A stretch of DNA of 64,000 bases from Arcobacter iocasae (GCF_042214795.1 NZ_CP090177.1:310001-374000); one strand, 5' to 3'. Counted from the stretch's first letter, positions 33,502-43,572 are shown. The notes: generated from the sequence alone by a model not told the origin. Translations and numbers: made by a program.

Positions 33502-34532
33502 TATTTTTTACTAACTCTTTGGCACTCTTTTACAAAGTGAATAGCATTTTCAACAGGAACATCAGGTAAAATACCATGACCTAAGTTAAAAATATGTCCA
33601 TCACCTTGCATAATATCTTGAATTGCTTCAACACATTTTGTAGTTGCTTCTTTTGAATATAATCTACAAGGTTCCATATTACCTTGTAAAACATACTTAT
33701 CACCTAATTTTTCTTTAGCAAGTGCCATTGGAGTAGCCCAATCTACACCAAATACATCAAAGTTTCCATACACTTTATCTAAAAATGCTGGAACACCTTT
33801 TGGGAACATGATAATAGGAATATGTGGATATTTTTCTTTTAAATATTCAGCTATCTCTACCATATATTTCCAAGAAAATTCATCATATTTAGCTGGCTCA
33901 ATTGCTGCTGCCCATGAATCAAAGATTTGAACAACATCTGCACCTGCTTTGATTTGGTTTTCCATATATAGTTTCACTACTTCAGTTACTTTTCTTAAAA
34001 TCTTATGTAGAAGCTCTGGATTTAAGTACATCATCTTTTTACAGATATTGTATGTCTTAGTTCCTTGTCCTTCTATCATATAAGTTGCTAATGTCCAAGG
34101 AGCACCAGTAAATCCAATAAGAGCTTTATCTTCTGGTAGTTTTTGTTTTAATAACTTGATAGTTTCATACACATAAGTTAGTTTATCAGCAGCTTCACTT
34201 CCACCAAGTAAAGCATCAACCTCAGCTTCTGTTTTAATTGGGTCTTTAAAGATTGGACCTTCACCTTTTATAAACTCAAGGTGCATACCCATTTCATTTG
34301 GAATAACTAAAATATCACTAAATAAAATTGCTGCATCAACTCCCACTATATCAAGTGGTTGAATAGTAACTTCTGCTGCTAATTCTGGATTGTGACATAG
34401 GTTTAAAAAGTTTCCAGCTTGTGCTCTTACTTTCATATACTCAGGTAGGTATCTTCCCGCTTGTCTCATCATCCATACTGGTGTATAAGGTGTTGGTTTT
34501 CTAAAACATGCATCAACAAATATTTTTGACAT
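33501..34532 (-). CDS. hemE: Uroporphyrinogen decarboxylase
   Basis: 343 residues, full length. It converts uroporphyrinogen III to coproporphyrinogen III in heme synthesis. The signature TPVWMMRQAGRYLPEY near the N-terminus carries the substrate-binding arginines, and GFTGAPWTLATYMIEG is the second family signature. The catalytic Asp lies in the ILFSDILVIP segment. It is part of the gyrA-to-radical SAM run with 22 bp to yqhA and a 1-base overlap with the next gene. Confidence 0.97.
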   Translation of the reverse strand: MSKIFVDACFRKPTPYTPVWMMRQAGRYLPEYMKVRAQAGNFLNLCHNPELAAEVTIQPLDIVGVDAAILFSDILVIPNEMGMHLEFIKGEGPIFKDPIKTEAEVDALLGGSEAADKLTYVYETIKLLKQKLPEDKALIGFTGAPWTLATYMIEGQGTKTYNICKKMMYLNPELLHKILRKVTEVVKLYMENQIKAGADVVQIFDSWAAAIEPAKYDEFSWKYMVEIAEYLKEKYPHIPIIMFPKGVPAFLDKVYGNFDVFGVDWATPMALAKEKLGDKYVLQGNMEPCRLYSKEATTKCVEAIQDIMQGDGHIFNLGHGILPDVPVENAIHFVKECQRVSKK

Positions 34533-34554
34533 TTATAATTTTCCTTTAGTATTC

Positions 34555-35067
34555 TTAGTGTTTTCCAACTTTTCCTAAAAAGAAAAGTCCAACTGCTAGT
34601 GCAGTAACAGCAAGGGCGAAATATAACATTTCTAGTGCGCCATTGTATTGAGTATGTAAAACTCTTTGGAAGAAGTTAACAACTAAAACCATAACAATAA
34701 CTTTTGCTATTTTATCTTTTAGTTGATCTAATGTTGTGATTGATAGAATCTTTGAATCTTCTTTTGCATCTTCTGAATGATCAATTGGAGAGATAAAAAG
34801 TTCATATACTCCAAATGAAAATATTAACATAACAACAGCGATAAGATATAAATCAACTGCTCCTATAATACCACCTACAATATCTTCATGAAAATCTTGA
34901 GGATGAGAGTGAGTAATTATAGTTTTAAAAGCATATTCTGCCATAGCATATATATCCATGCTAGCGATTATAAAAAGAACTAATGCACCGATTAGTCCAA
35001 AGATAACTGCAGAGAGGACAAGAAATCTTGTCTTCCACATGCAAGCTTCAAAAAGCTTTTCTATCAT
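34555..35067 (-). CDS. yqhA: YqhA/UPF0114 family membrane protein
   Basis: 170 residues with about four membrane helices (18-40, 72-95, 115-135 and 140-165). Motifs EKLFEACMWKTRFLVLSAVIFG and ...DLYLIAVVMLIFSFGVYELFIS are typical of the UPF0114/YqhA family, whose role is unknown. The ATG shares its A with the asd stop (TAATG at 35067). A longer in-frame reading from 35094 is less likely because of this coupling. Confidence 0.85.
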   Translation of the reverse strand: MIEKLFEACMWKTRFLVLSAVIFGLIGALVLFIIASMDIYAMAEYAFKTIITHSHPQDFHEDIVGGIIGAVDLYLIAVVMLIFSFGVYELFISPIDHSEDAKEDSKILSITTLDQLKDKIAKVIVMVLVVNFFQRVLHTQYNGALEMLYFALAVTALAVGLFFLGKVGKH

Positions 35068-36104
35068 TAAATTTCGTTTTCCATTTCTATCCATTTAAGA
35101 GCGATTCTAACTGAGTTTGTCGCAGCCCCTACTCTTACTTGGTCAGCTACATTAAAATAATGAACAACATTAGAAGAATAGATATCTTTTCTAATTCTTC
35201 CTACAAATGTAGTATCAGTATCTGTTGAAACAATTGGCATAGGATATGCATTGTTTTCAAGATCATCTATTACTTCTACATTTTCAAACTTTGCTAAAGC
35301 TTCTCTTACTTCATTTACATCAACGTCTACACCATCTGTAAATGTAACAGTAATTGATTCTGAATGGCTTCTTAATACTGGAACTCTTACACAAGTAGCT
35401 GCTATTTGCATTGGTTTGTGCATGATTTTTTGAGTTTCTTTTACCATCTTCATCTCTTCTTTAGTGAAACCATTAGCTTGGGCTACATCTATTTGAGGAA
35501 TAACATTATTTACAATTTGATGTGCAAAAGCTTCAATTTTTGTTTCATCTAATTTGAAAGTTAACATATCTTGCATTTGTTTTATAAGTTCTTCCATACC
35601 TTTTTTACCAGCTCCAGAAACGGCTTGATAAGTAGATACATCAACTCTTTTTATTCCATAAAGTTCATCAAGTGGTTTTAAAGACAGTACCATTTGAATA
35701 GTAGAACAATTTGGATTTGCAATAATTCCAGTCTCTTTCCATAAAGCTATATCTTGTGGATTTACTTCTGGTACTACTAAAGGTACATTTTCATCCATTC
35801 TAAAGTGACTTGTATTATCAATAACTACAGCACCAGCTTCAACAGCATATTTTGCAAATTTCTCAGAAATAGAACCACCTGCACTAAAAAATGCAATATC
35901 TACTTCATTTTCTTCAAAACAAGTTTCAGTTAACTCTAAAACATTTATTTCTTTATTTTTATACTCAATAGTACTACCTAAACTTCTTGCACTTGCTAAG
36001 GGAACTATTTTATTAACAGGGAAGTCATATGCTTCCATAACTCTAAACAGTTCTTCACCAACTGCACCAGTAGCTCCAACAACTGCTACATTAAATTTTC
36101 TCAT
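35067..36104 (-). CDS. asd: Aspartate-semialdehyde dehydrogenase
   Basis: 345 residues. It reduces aspartyl phosphate to the semialdehyde for lysine, diaminopimelate, threonine and methionine. NADP-binding GATGAVG (10-16) and catalytic C133 in NPNCSTIQM are present. The gap to gyrA is 2 bp, and it ends at a TAATG junction with yqhA. The gyrA-asd-hemE order is familiar in Campylobacterota. Confidence 0.97.
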   Translation of the reverse strand: MRKFNVAVVGATGAVGEELFRVMEAYDFPVNKIVPLASARSLGSTIEYKNKEINVLELTETCFEENEVDIAFFSAGGSISEKFAKYAVEAGAVVIDNTSHFRMDENVPLVVPEVNPQDIALWKETGIIANPNCSTIQMVLSLKPLDELYGIKRVDVSTYQAVSGAGKKGMEELIKQMQDMLTFKLDETKIEAFAHQIVNNVIPQIDVAQANGFTKEEMKMVKETQKIMHKPMQIAATCVRVPVLRSHSESITVTFTDGVDVDVNEVREALAKFENVEVIDDLENNAYPMPIVSTDTDTTFVGRIRKDIYSSNVVHYFNVADQVRVGAATNSVRIALKWIEMENEI

Positions 36105-36106
36105 TT

Positions 36107-38677
36107 TTAATCTTCTCCTAATATATTATCATCTTCTTTATTAGTATCGTTATTCTCTTCTTCAGGTTTATCTTTAAGATTAAACTCATCTAAATTGATA
36201 CCATCCATAGTATCAGCATTTTCGATATCTAATTCATCATCATCTTCTTTAGGACATTTTGCAATAGATACAACTTTATCTTTTGCATCTACATTTACAA
36301 TAATTACACCTGAAGTATTTCTTCCAGCTTTTCTTATTGTTTGCATATCCACTCTAATCATTTTACCAATAGAAGTTAAAATCATCAAGTCTTGTGCTTC
36401 ATCAACTAATACAGCACCTACAACAGTACCTGTTTTAGCGCTTAGTTTCATAGAAATAACACCAGAACCTGCTCTATTTGTCTCTCTATATTCTTCTACT
36501 GTTGTTCGTTTTCCGATACCTTTTTGAGATACAGTTAATAACTCTTGCTCAATATTATCAACAACATTTGCATCAACTACAAAGTCACTATCATGTTTAA
36601 ACTTGATACCTCTTACCCCTCTTGTACTTCTACCTTGTTCTCTTGTTTTTTCAACATCAAATCTGATACACTGACCTAAACTTGTGAAAATCATCAAGAA
36701 TTGAGTACTAGGAGTTGTAATCTTAGCTGTTACAATCTCATCAGCATCATCAAGAACAATCGCTCTTACACCATTGCTTCTTATGTTACTAAATTCTGAT
36801 AGTGATGTTCTTTTTACAACACCATTTCTTGTAAAGAAGGCTAAAGATTTAGACTCATCAAAGTCACTTGTTGGAATAATCTCCATAATCTTCTCATCAG
36901 GTCTTAAGTTGATAAGATTTACAACTGCTTTACCTTTAGCTGTTCTACTTCCTTCTGGGATTCTATAAACTTTCAACCAGTACAATTGCCCCATGTTTGT
37001 AACAAACATCAAGGTATCATGGGTATTAGTTACAAAGAATCTTTCTATAAAGTCATCATCGTGTGTAGTAACGGCTACTTTACCTTTACCACCTCTTCTT
37101 TGTTTTTCATAAGATTTGATTGGTACTCTTTTTACATAACCATTATGAGTAATAGTAACTACCATTGGCTCATTTGGAATTAAGTCTTCAATATCAATTT
37201 CATCATAAGAGTCTTCAATATCAGTTAATCTTTTAGATGAATATTTTTCTCTAATTTCAGTTAACTCTTCTTTAATTATTTCAACAAGTTTTTCTTCTGA
37301 TTTTAGAATTGATTCAAGTTCAGCAATTATAGTCATCAACTCTTGGTATTCAGCTTCTAATTTATCTCTTTGAAGACCTGTTAATCTTCCTAATCTCATA
37401 TCTAAAATAGCTTGTGATTGAATTGCACTTAATCCAAATCTCAATTCTAATTTCTCTTTTGCATCAGCATCATTTGCACTTGCTCTGATGATTTTTACAA
37501 CTTCATCAATATTATCAAGGGCAATTTTTAGACCTTCTAAGATATGTGCTCTTGCTTTTGCTTTTTCTAAATCAAATATTGTTCTTCTGATAATTACAGT
37601 TTTTCTATGTGAAATAAATACATTTAATAACTCAGGTAAAGTAAATACTTTTGGTTCTTTGTTATATACAGCTAAAAGAATAATTCCAAAAGTTGTCTCC
37701 ATTGGAGTTGACTTATATAAGTTATTCATAACTATTTCACTCATGGCATCTTTTTTAAGTTCAATTACAACTCTAATACCATCTCTATCTGATTCATCTC
37801 TTACTTCAGAGATACCCTCTATTTGTTTATCTTTTGTAAGATTTGCAATAAGCTCAATAAGTCTTGCTTTATTTACTTGATAAGGCAATTCATCAAGTAC
37901 AATAATCTCTTTTTTACCTCTTGTTTCAATATGGTGCTTAGCTCTGATTCTAACTCTTCCACGACCAGTATTATATGCATCTATAATACCTCTTCTTCCA
38001 AAGATAGTTCCACCTGTTGGGAAATCTGGACCTTGGATAAATTCCATTAATTCATCAGCTGTTGCTTCTGGATTATCAAGAATATGCATTGTTGCATCAA
38101 GTAACTCATTTAAATTATGAGGAGGAATCTTTGTAGCCATACCAACTGCAATACCTTCAGAACCATTCATAAGTAGCGTAGGAACTCTTGTAGGTAAAAC
38201 TGATGGCTCTTTTAAAGTATCATCATAGTTTGCTGTAAAGTTAACTGTATCTTTATCTATATCTTTTAAAATATCTTCTGAGATTTTAGTAAATCTTGAT
38301 TCTGTATATCTCATCGCTGCTGCACTATCACCATCTACTGAACCGAAGTTTCCTTGTCCATCAATAAGTGGCTCTCTCATAGAGAAACTTTGTGCCATTC
38401 TTACAAGTGCATCATAAACTGAAGTATCACCATGTGGATGGTACTTACCAATAACATCCCCAACGATTCTCGCTGATTTTTTATAAGGAGCTCGTGCGCT
38501 CATATTTAAATCATGCATTGCAAATAGTATTCTTCTGTGTACTGGCTTCAATCCATCTTTAGCATCTGGTAAAGCTCGACCAATAATTACACTCATCGAG
38601 TAGTCTAAGTATGAAGACTTTACGGAATCTTCGATATTAATATCTATAATATCTTGATTTTCAAAAAGGTTTTCCAT
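36107..38677 (-). CDS. gyrA: DNA gyrase subunit A
   Basis: 856 residues from the ATG at 38677, which has AAGG nine bases ahead; an ATG 13 codons upstream lacks a site. The DNA breakage-reunion domain (1-500) includes the QRDR (KYHPHGDTSVYDALVRM) with Thr85 and Asp89 unchanged from the quinolone-sensitive type seen in Campylobacter/Arcobacter. The active-site Tyr lies in AAMRYTESR. The C-terminal beta-pinwheel repeats include the GyrA-box-like QRRGGKGK. The acidic tail ends EEENNDTNKEDDN. It is the first gene of its operon. Confidence 0.97.
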   Translation of the reverse strand: MENLFENQDIIDINIEDSVKSSYLDYSMSVIIGRALPDAKDGLKPVHRRILFAMHDLNMSARAPYKKSARIVGDVIGKYHPHGDTSVYDALVRMAQSFSMREPLIDGQGNFGSVDGDSAAAMRYTESRFTKISEDILKDIDKDTVNFTANYDDTLKEPSVLPTRVPTLLMNGSEGIAVGMATKIPPHNLNELLDATMHILDNPEATADELMEFIQGPDFPTGGTIFGRRGIIDAYNTGRGRVRIRAKHHIETRGKKEIIVLDELPYQVNKARLIELIANLTKDKQIEGISEVRDESDRDGIRVVIELKKDAMSEIVMNNLYKSTPMETTFGIILLAVYNKEPKVFTLPELLNVFISHRKTVIIRRTIFDLEKAKARAHILEGLKIALDNIDEVVKIIRASANDADAKEKLELRFGLSAIQSQAILDMRLGRLTGLQRDKLEAEYQELMTIIAELESILKSEEKLVEIIKEELTEIREKYSSKRLTDIEDSYDEIDIEDLIPNEPMVVTITHNGYVKRVPIKSYEKQRRGGKGKVAVTTHDDDFIERFFVTNTHDTLMFVTNMGQLYWLKVYRIPEGSRTAKGKAVVNLINLRPDEKIMEIIPTSDFDESKSLAFFTRNGVVKRTSLSEFSNIRSNGVRAIVLDDADEIVTAKITTPSTQFLMIFTSLGQCIRFDVEKTREQGRSTRGVRGIKFKHDSDFVVDANVVDNIEQELLTVSQKGIGKRTTVEEYRETNRAGSGVISMKLSAKTGTVVGAVLVDEAQDLMILTSIGKMIRVDMQTIRKAGRNTSGVIIVNVDAKDKVVSIAKCPKEDDDELDIENADTMDGINLDEFNLKDKPEEENNDTNKEDDNILGED

Positions 38678-38742
38678 TGATATTGCCTTGTTATAAAATT
38701 TAGATATTTTATCCAAATTTTACTTAGTATTTGTGAATAAAA

Positions 38743-38771
38743 AAGGGGGAAAGCTTAAAACTTTCCCCCTT
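38743..38771 (-). terminator. Strong rho-independent terminator after the YdcH-like gene
   Basis: An 11-bp stem AAGGGGGAAAG (38743-38753) / CTTTCCCCCTT (38761-38771) with a 7-base loop. On the minus strand it is followed by a T-run (the A-run at 38736-38742 on the plus strand). It separates the gene at 38792 from gyrA. Confidence 0.85.
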
Positions 38772-38791
38772 GTAAAAATTTAAGCTAACTT

Positions 38792-39013
38792 TTATAAATT
38801 ATTTTCTTTTCTGTATTTAATAATAGCGTTAAAAACTTCGTCTTTTAATTTTAGTTTCTCTTTTTTCTTTGCTTCAATAGTAAACTCATCACCATGAGAT
38901 TTTACCAAACTTTCAATCTCTTCATCTAAAGCATTGTGTTTTTCAAATAGATTGTGAAAATAGTTATCACTTGCCTTTAATTTTGTTATTTCTTCTCTGT
39001 ATTCATGAAACAT
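38792..39013 (-). CDS. YdcH/DUF465 family small protein
   Basis: 73 residues, a helical hairpin. The family pattern is clear: FHEYREEITKLKASDNYFHNLFEKHNALDEEI, then KKKEKLKLKDEVFNAI. DUF465 proteins are common small proteins of unknown function. It is a single gene between the argJ terminator and its own terminator at 38743-38771. Confidence 0.88.
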   Translation of the reverse strand: MFHEYREEITKLKASDNYFHNLFEKHNALDEEIESLVKSHGDEFTIEAKKKEKLKLKDEVFNAIIKYRKENNL

Positions 39014-39158
39014 TTTAAATCCTTTTGTTGAAGTGTAGGTACATTATATCAAGTAAATTCTTAGACTTTTATGTTTTATAAATTAGATTTATTTTTATGT
39101 TTTTGAATGTAAAAAGTAGGATTTATAATCTGAATTTATATTTATATTTTCATAAGGG

Positions 39159-39183
39159 CAAAAGTGACTTACTGTCACTTTTG
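39159..39183 (-). terminator. Terminator after argJ
   Basis: A perfect 10-bp stem CAAAAGTGAC (39159-39168) / GTCACTTTTG (39174-39183) with a 5-base loop starts 10 bp after the argJ stop. The T-run beyond it on the minus strand is weak. Confidence 0.6.
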
Positions 39184-39193
39184 AAATAATTAA

Positions 39194-40375
39194 TTACGAT
39201 CTATAGTCCGCATTTATTTTTACATACTCATAACCCAAGTCACAACCATACGCAGTGAAGCTTTGAGTTCCAAGTCCTATATCACAAACGATTTTGAACT
39301 CTTTATTTTGTAGAACTTTTCCAGCATCTTCTTCGCATTTTGCATCAAATACTATTTCACCTTTGTTAAATACAACAACATCGTTATAAGCAATAACTAA
39401 AGTGTTTTCATCACATTGTATTCTACTAGCTCCTATAGTTGAAGCGATTCGTCCAAAGTTTGGGTCTTCTCCAAATAGTGCTGTTTTTACAAGTAATGAG
39501 TTTGATAAAGCTTTAGCAGCAGTTATAGCATCTTCTTTTGTTACTGCATTTATTACTTCAAAAGCAACAGCCTTTTTAGCACCTTCACCATCTGCAACCA
39601 TTAACATAGCCATATCATGCATTACAAGCTTTAAAGCCTCTTTAAATGCTTCTTTATCATAAGCATTTGATTTTCCATTTGCTAGTACTAAAACTGTATC
39701 ATTAGTAGAAGTATCTCCATCAACTGAGATTGCATTAAAAGTTGTCTCTTTATTTTCATTTAATGCTTCTTCAATATCTTTTTTTGAAACTTTTGCATCA
39801 GAACAAATAAAACATAACATCGTCGCAAGATTTGGGTTAATCATACCTGCACCCTTTGCAACTGCACCTATTTTAAAACTACTTCCATCTTCAAGTTTTA
39901 CTTCATACAAACAAGCTTTTGGATATGCATCTGTTGTCATAATTGCTTGGCTTAGATTTTCACCGTTTTTACTTGATAAATCAAAAGTGTTCGCCCCATC
40001 AACTATTTTTTGAATTGGAAGTCTATTTCCAATAACTCCAGTTGAACTCATAATAGGATTTGTAATATCAAATTTTAATGAAGAAAATATTGTATTAATA
40101 TCTTCAATACCTTTTTCACCTGTAAGTGCATTTGCATTTTTTGAGTTTATAAGTACAAAATTTGTTTTAAAATCATTTTCATATCTTTGATAATGTTTTA
40201 AAGGTGCAGCTTGGAACTTGTTGTTAGTAAGAACGGCTCCAACATCACACAAAGTATCACTATAAATAAAACCAATATCTTTTTTATTATTTGGTTTTAA
40301 TCCAGCTGAAACTCCATCACAATAGAAACCATCAATTTGGTCTATAAAACCTTTTATTGGAAAAATTGAAAACAT
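39194..40375 (-). CDS. argJ: Bifunctional ornithine acetyltransferase / N-acetylglutamate synthase
   Basis: 393 residues. It moves the acetyl group from N-acetylornithine to glutamate in the cyclic arginine pathway. The self-cleavage site is visible as NPNLA-TMLCF, giving nucleophile T185 at the start of the beta chain. Other family blocks: TTDAYPK and VDGDTSTNDT. The ATG at 40375 shares a base with the stop of the channel gene (TAATG); a GTG four codons upstream is less likely. Last gene of the rpmB-channel-argJ run. Confidence 0.96.
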   Translation of the reverse strand: MFSIFPIKGFIDQIDGFYCDGVSAGLKPNNKKDIGFIYSDTLCDVGAVLTNNKFQAAPLKHYQRYENDFKTNFVLINSKNANALTGEKGIEDINTIFSSLKFDITNPIMSSTGVIGNRLPIQKIVDGANTFDLSSKNGENLSQAIMTTDAYPKACLYEVKLEDGSSFKIGAVAKGAGMINPNLATMLCFICSDAKVSKKDIEEALNENKETTFNAISVDGDTSTNDTVLVLANGKSNAYDKEAFKEALKLVMHDMAMLMVADGEGAKKAVAFEVINAVTKEDAITAAKALSNSLLVKTALFGEDPNFGRIASTIGASRIQCDENTLVIAYNDVVVFNKGEIVFDAKCEEDAGKVLQNKEFKIVCDIGLGTQSFTAYGCDLGYEYVKINADYRS

Positions 40376-41505
40376 TATTTTGTACACTCCTCTGGCATAT
40401 ATTTTTGATTGACTAATATTTTAGCTTTTGCTATACCTTTTTGGTTCCCTACTAAAAGCAATTTACAATTACCTTCTATAACAATAGTTCCCTTAGGCAT
40501 TTGAATAAATCTTCCTCTTTTTTCTGTAATTCCTATTACTGAAACTTTATATCTATCCCTTAAATGAATATCTTTTAATTGTCTAGATACTAACCAAGAA
40601 TCTTCTTTTACAAGCACTTCTTCCATATCAATTGGAGTATCAGGTTTGTATAAGAACTCTTCAAGTACATTTTCCATATCAGGACGAACAGCCATTGCTG
40701 AAACTCTTTTTGCCATCAAAGATGGAGAAGCAACAACTTTATCAGCTCCTAGTTTTTTTAGTCTCTCTTTATCATGTTGAGTCTCAGCATTTGAGATAAT
40801 CAAAAATGGTTTATTTCGCCCTAACTCTTTTTCATAAAGTCTTACAGAAGCAATTAAAGTAATATTATCAGAAATATTTCTTGATAAAGTTATAACACCT
40901 TTTGCAGATGATAAGTGAGATTTTAAAAATGCTTTTTCAGTAAATGATTCTTCGCATACATAATATGGATAGTGGTACTCTTTTGATATTTCTTCCATAT
41001 CTTCTCTTGGATCAACAACTACAAAAGGTACATGGTTTTCTCTAAATTGTCTTGCTAATTGAATTGTATATTCATTATGATGAAATATTACAAAATGTCT
41101 ACGAAGTCTTGCAATTTTATAAAGCATATTTCTTTCCTTATATAGTTCAATTAGGTTACCTTTTATAATTGCTTCAATAAGTACAGCAATTGAAAGGGTA
41201 AACAAAGCGAACCCAATAATAATAAGTGTGACGGTGAAAAATCTACCAGCATCTGAGATGGGAGCAACTTCTCCAAAACCAACTGTAGTAAATGTAATAC
41301 CTGTTTGATAAATGGCATCTAAAATTGGGAAACCATCAATAAGAACATATCCAACTGTTCCAATCATCATCAATAGTTGTACGAGTACTAATGGTACTCT
41401 AAAAGGTTTTAGTTGTGAGTATATTAGAGGGTTTAGGTCGTATTCAGGTTTAGAAGATCTAAGTTCCCAACCCAGGGACTTTTTTAATTTATGAAAGATG
41501 CTCAT
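40375..41505 (-). CDS. Potassium channel with RCK (TrkA-N/TrkA-C) domains
   Basis: 376 residues. Two membrane helices (about 35-55 and 88-115) flank a pore loop with the filter TTVGFGE, a known GFG-type K+ filter. A TrkA-N domain follows (about 130-260), with the Rossmann glycine pattern weak (FVIFHHNEYTIQLA), then a TrkA-C-like part (about 290-370). MthK-type channels of this build gate through the RCK ring. It overlaps argJ by one base and lies 26 bp after rpmB. Confidence 0.9.
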   Translation of the reverse strand: MSIFHKLKKSLGWELRSSKPEYDLNPLIYSQLKPFRVPLVLVQLLMMIGTVGYVLIDGFPILDAIYQTGITFTTVGFGEVAPISDAGRFFTVTLIIIGFALFTLSIAVLIEAIIKGNLIELYKERNMLYKIARLRRHFVIFHHNEYTIQLARQFRENHVPFVVVDPREDMEEISKEYHYPYYVCEESFTEKAFLKSHLSSAKGVITLSRNISDNITLIASVRLYEKELGRNKPFLIISNAETQHDKERLKKLGADKVVASPSLMAKRVSAMAVRPDMENVLEEFLYKPDTPIDMEEVLVKEDSWLVSRQLKDIHLRDRYKVSVIGITEKRGRFIQMPKGTIVIEGNCKLLLVGNQKGIAKAKILVNQKYMPEECTK

Positions 41506-41531
41506 AGAAGCACTTTATTTTAGTGCCTCTA

Positions 41532-41720
41532 TTATGAGTTTTTCTTAAGAGTTCTTAACTCTTTTGCCGATATTTTAATCTTTTGTGTAGTACCATCATC
41601 TAAAGTAACTCTTACAGTTCTTAAGTTAGGTAAAAATCTTCTTTTTGTTCTGTTTTTAGCATGACTTACGTTGTTTCCAGACATAGGTCCTTTTCCAGAT
41701 ATTGCACATCTTCTTGACAT
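41532..41720 (-). CDS. rpmB: 50S ribosomal protein L28
   Basis: 62 residues, MSRRCAISGKGPMSGNNVSHA..., full length for L28. The ATG at 41720 has AGAAGGA just upstream; an extension of seven codons is unlikely. It lies upstream of the K+ channel gene with a 26-bp gap. Confidence 0.97.
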   Translation of the reverse strand: MSRRCAISGKGPMSGNNVSHAKNRTKRRFLPNLRTVRVTLDDGTTQKIKISAKELRTLKKNS

Positions 41721-41780
41721 TATTTTTCCTTCTGTTTTCAAAATATCTGCGAATTATATCTTTTTTATCTTAAGTTTAAT

Positions 41781-42653
41781 TTAAATATTGAAAACTATCT
41801 CTTTTATTCTTCGAAATTGAATATCAAATAAAAACTCAGAACAACTCTCTTTATTGGTTTTTTTGATATTTTTTAGTTCATCTTTATTTGATAACAAAGC
41901 TTCAACTTTGAACTGCATTGATCTATCAGTGGGAGAATCCATAGTTGAAAATATATCAATAACTTCTTTAGAGGCACTATTAGCACTTACAAAAACAGCT
42001 GTTTTAAAGAACATAGCTCGTAGAACATTTGATGAAAAGGCTTTTACATATGTTGGTAAAATAAAAATATCAGCAGCACTATATAACAAATCAATATTTT
42101 TATAATCTTCTACAAATATAACCTTATCATCTAAATTGTACTTTGTAAATTTAAACTTTAAAGAATAGATTTGGTTTTTGCTCCCTGCAATTATTGCTTT
42201 ATAGTTATCATTACTTAAAGAAGCTAAAATATCAAGAAATTCTAAAACACCATTTTTTAACAAGTTTTTAGAATGAAAAAGAATAATTTTATCTTTTTTA
42301 TCAATATTAAACTCTTTAAACAAAATCTCTTTTGAATCTTTTGGCTTAAGATAAGTAGATATAATAGTTGGGTAAATGACCTCTACTTTATCATTTGTTA
42401 TCTTACAAGTTTTTATTATCTCTATCTTCATCGTGTATGAATTAACAATAGTTTTTTTAGCATTTTCAATCATCTCAATAGCTTCTTCATCTAAAAAACC
42501 ATTATGAAAATAGACATCAGGAAAAGTTTTAGCCTTGAAAGTAATCTTTTGAAAAATAGATTGTTTTTTATATAGACTTATATTTTCATCTTTTAGAAGT
42601 TCTTCAATAAGTACATTTTTTAATTTATAATAAATAGATATATTTTTATTCAT
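41781..42653 (-). CDS. GT4-type glycosyltransferase
   Basis: 290 residues. The C-terminal half has the GT-B fold pattern of family GT4: KIILFHSKNLLKNGVLEFLDIL, VIFVEDYKNIDLLYSAADIFILP. The EX7E-like glutamate motif is altered (VKAFSSNVLRAMFFKTAVF: the first Glu is replaced by Ala and the second by Phe), so donor binding may be atypical. The N-terminus is short for the family. It overlaps waaF by 8 bp and is the last gene of the LPS core operon. Confidence 0.7.
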   Translation of the reverse strand: MNKNISIYYKLKNVLIEELLKDENISLYKKQSIFQKITFKAKTFPDVYFHNGFLDEEAIEMIENAKKTIVNSYTMKIEIIKTCKITNDKVEVIYPTIISTYLKPKDSKEILFKEFNIDKKDKIILFHSKNLLKNGVLEFLDILASLSNDNYKAIIAGSKNQIYSLKFKFTKYNLDDKVIFVEDYKNIDLLYSAADIFILPTYVKAFSSNVLRAMFFKTAVFVSANSASKEVIDIFSTMDSPTDRSMQFKVEALLSNKDELKNIKKTNKESCSEFLFDIQFRRIKEIVFNI

Positions 42654-43572
42654 TTATCACCTTTAATACATCTTCTGCTTTGATTAGTTTCATGCAATCA
42701 TGATGACCTAGTGGACATACCCTTTTCATGCAAGGGGCACAATCTAAGTTTTTAGTAATGATATGCTCATTTGGATTATTCCATTGATTTGTCTCTTTGT
42801 ACCTTGTAGGTCCAAAGATACTGTATGTTTGTACTTTGAAAGCTGCGGCAATATGCATAGGTCCAGAATCATTTGTGATAAAGATATCTAATCCTGCAAT
42901 TTTTTCAATTAATTCAGAAACTGTAGTTTTACCAGCTAAATTTTGATAGTTTGATATTCCACTATTCTTTAATAATTCTTCAATATCTCTCGCAATATCA
43001 ACTTCACCAGAACCTCCAAAAATAACAATGTCATATTTTGAAGCTAAATTTATGGCTACCTTTGCAAACTCTTGGGGATACCATCTTTTTGCACTTCCAT
43101 AAGTAGCTCCTGGATTTATTCCTAATGTAGGTTTTTTGTATTCAAACGGTTTATAATAAAGTTTTAAGTCCCCTACTTCATTTTTTTGTTTTAAAACTTT
43201 ATTTATAAATTCATTATATTTTAAAACTTGATGCATATGCTTTTTTATTTTTTTATATCTAAATCTTTTAGGTGAGCCTACAAAAAATAAAAATAACTTT
43301 GTAGAAAAAGAACTTCGAAAGCTAATAGACATATCAAACTTACCAATCTCTTTTGATAACTTATATAAAGCCACATAACGATTTCTTTTCTTTTTTGTTT
43401 CATCTACAACTATATTATCAACTCTTGGATGGTTTTTAAAAACTAATGTAGCAACAAAAGAACCCAAAATAGTAACATTTGCCTTGGGATAATGATTTAA
43501 AAGATTTTCAATAGCAGGAGTTGCCATAATAGCATCACCAAGCCAAGTTGGTAGTTCAATTAATAACTTCAT
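42646..43572 (-). CDS. waaF: ADP-heptose:LPS heptosyltransferase II
   Basis: 308 residues, GT9 family. It adds the second heptose to the LPS inner core at the inner membrane. Motifs: LPTWLGDAIMATPAI at the N-terminus, GINPGATYGSAKRWY in the middle, and TNDSGPMHIAAA near the C-terminus. The cysteine-rich end (LDCAPCMKRVCPLGHHDCM) is a WaaF-type feature. It overlaps its neighbours by 17 bp and 8 bp. In Campylobacter waaF also closes the LOS locus that starts at waaC. Confidence 0.92.
   Translation of the reverse strand: MKLLIELPTWLGDAIMATPAIENLLNHYPKANVTILGSFVATLVFKNHPRVDNIVVDETKKKRNRYVALYKLSKEIGKFDMSISFRSSFSTKLFLFFVGSPKRFRYKKIKKHMHQVLKYNEFINKVLKQKNEVGDLKLYYKPFEYKKPTLGINPGATYGSAKRWYPQEFAKVAINLASKYDIVIFGGSGEVDIARDIEELLKNSGISNYQNLAGKTTVSELIEKIAGLDIFITNDSGPMHIAAAFKVQTYSIFGPTRYKETNQWNNPNEHIITKNLDCAPCMKRVCPLGHHDCMKLIKAEDVLKVINE

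Noticed and set aside
38678..38716. Longer gyrA start 13 codons upstream
   Set aside because: No ribosome site precedes that ATG and the extra residues are not part of the GyrA family; AAGG favours 38677.
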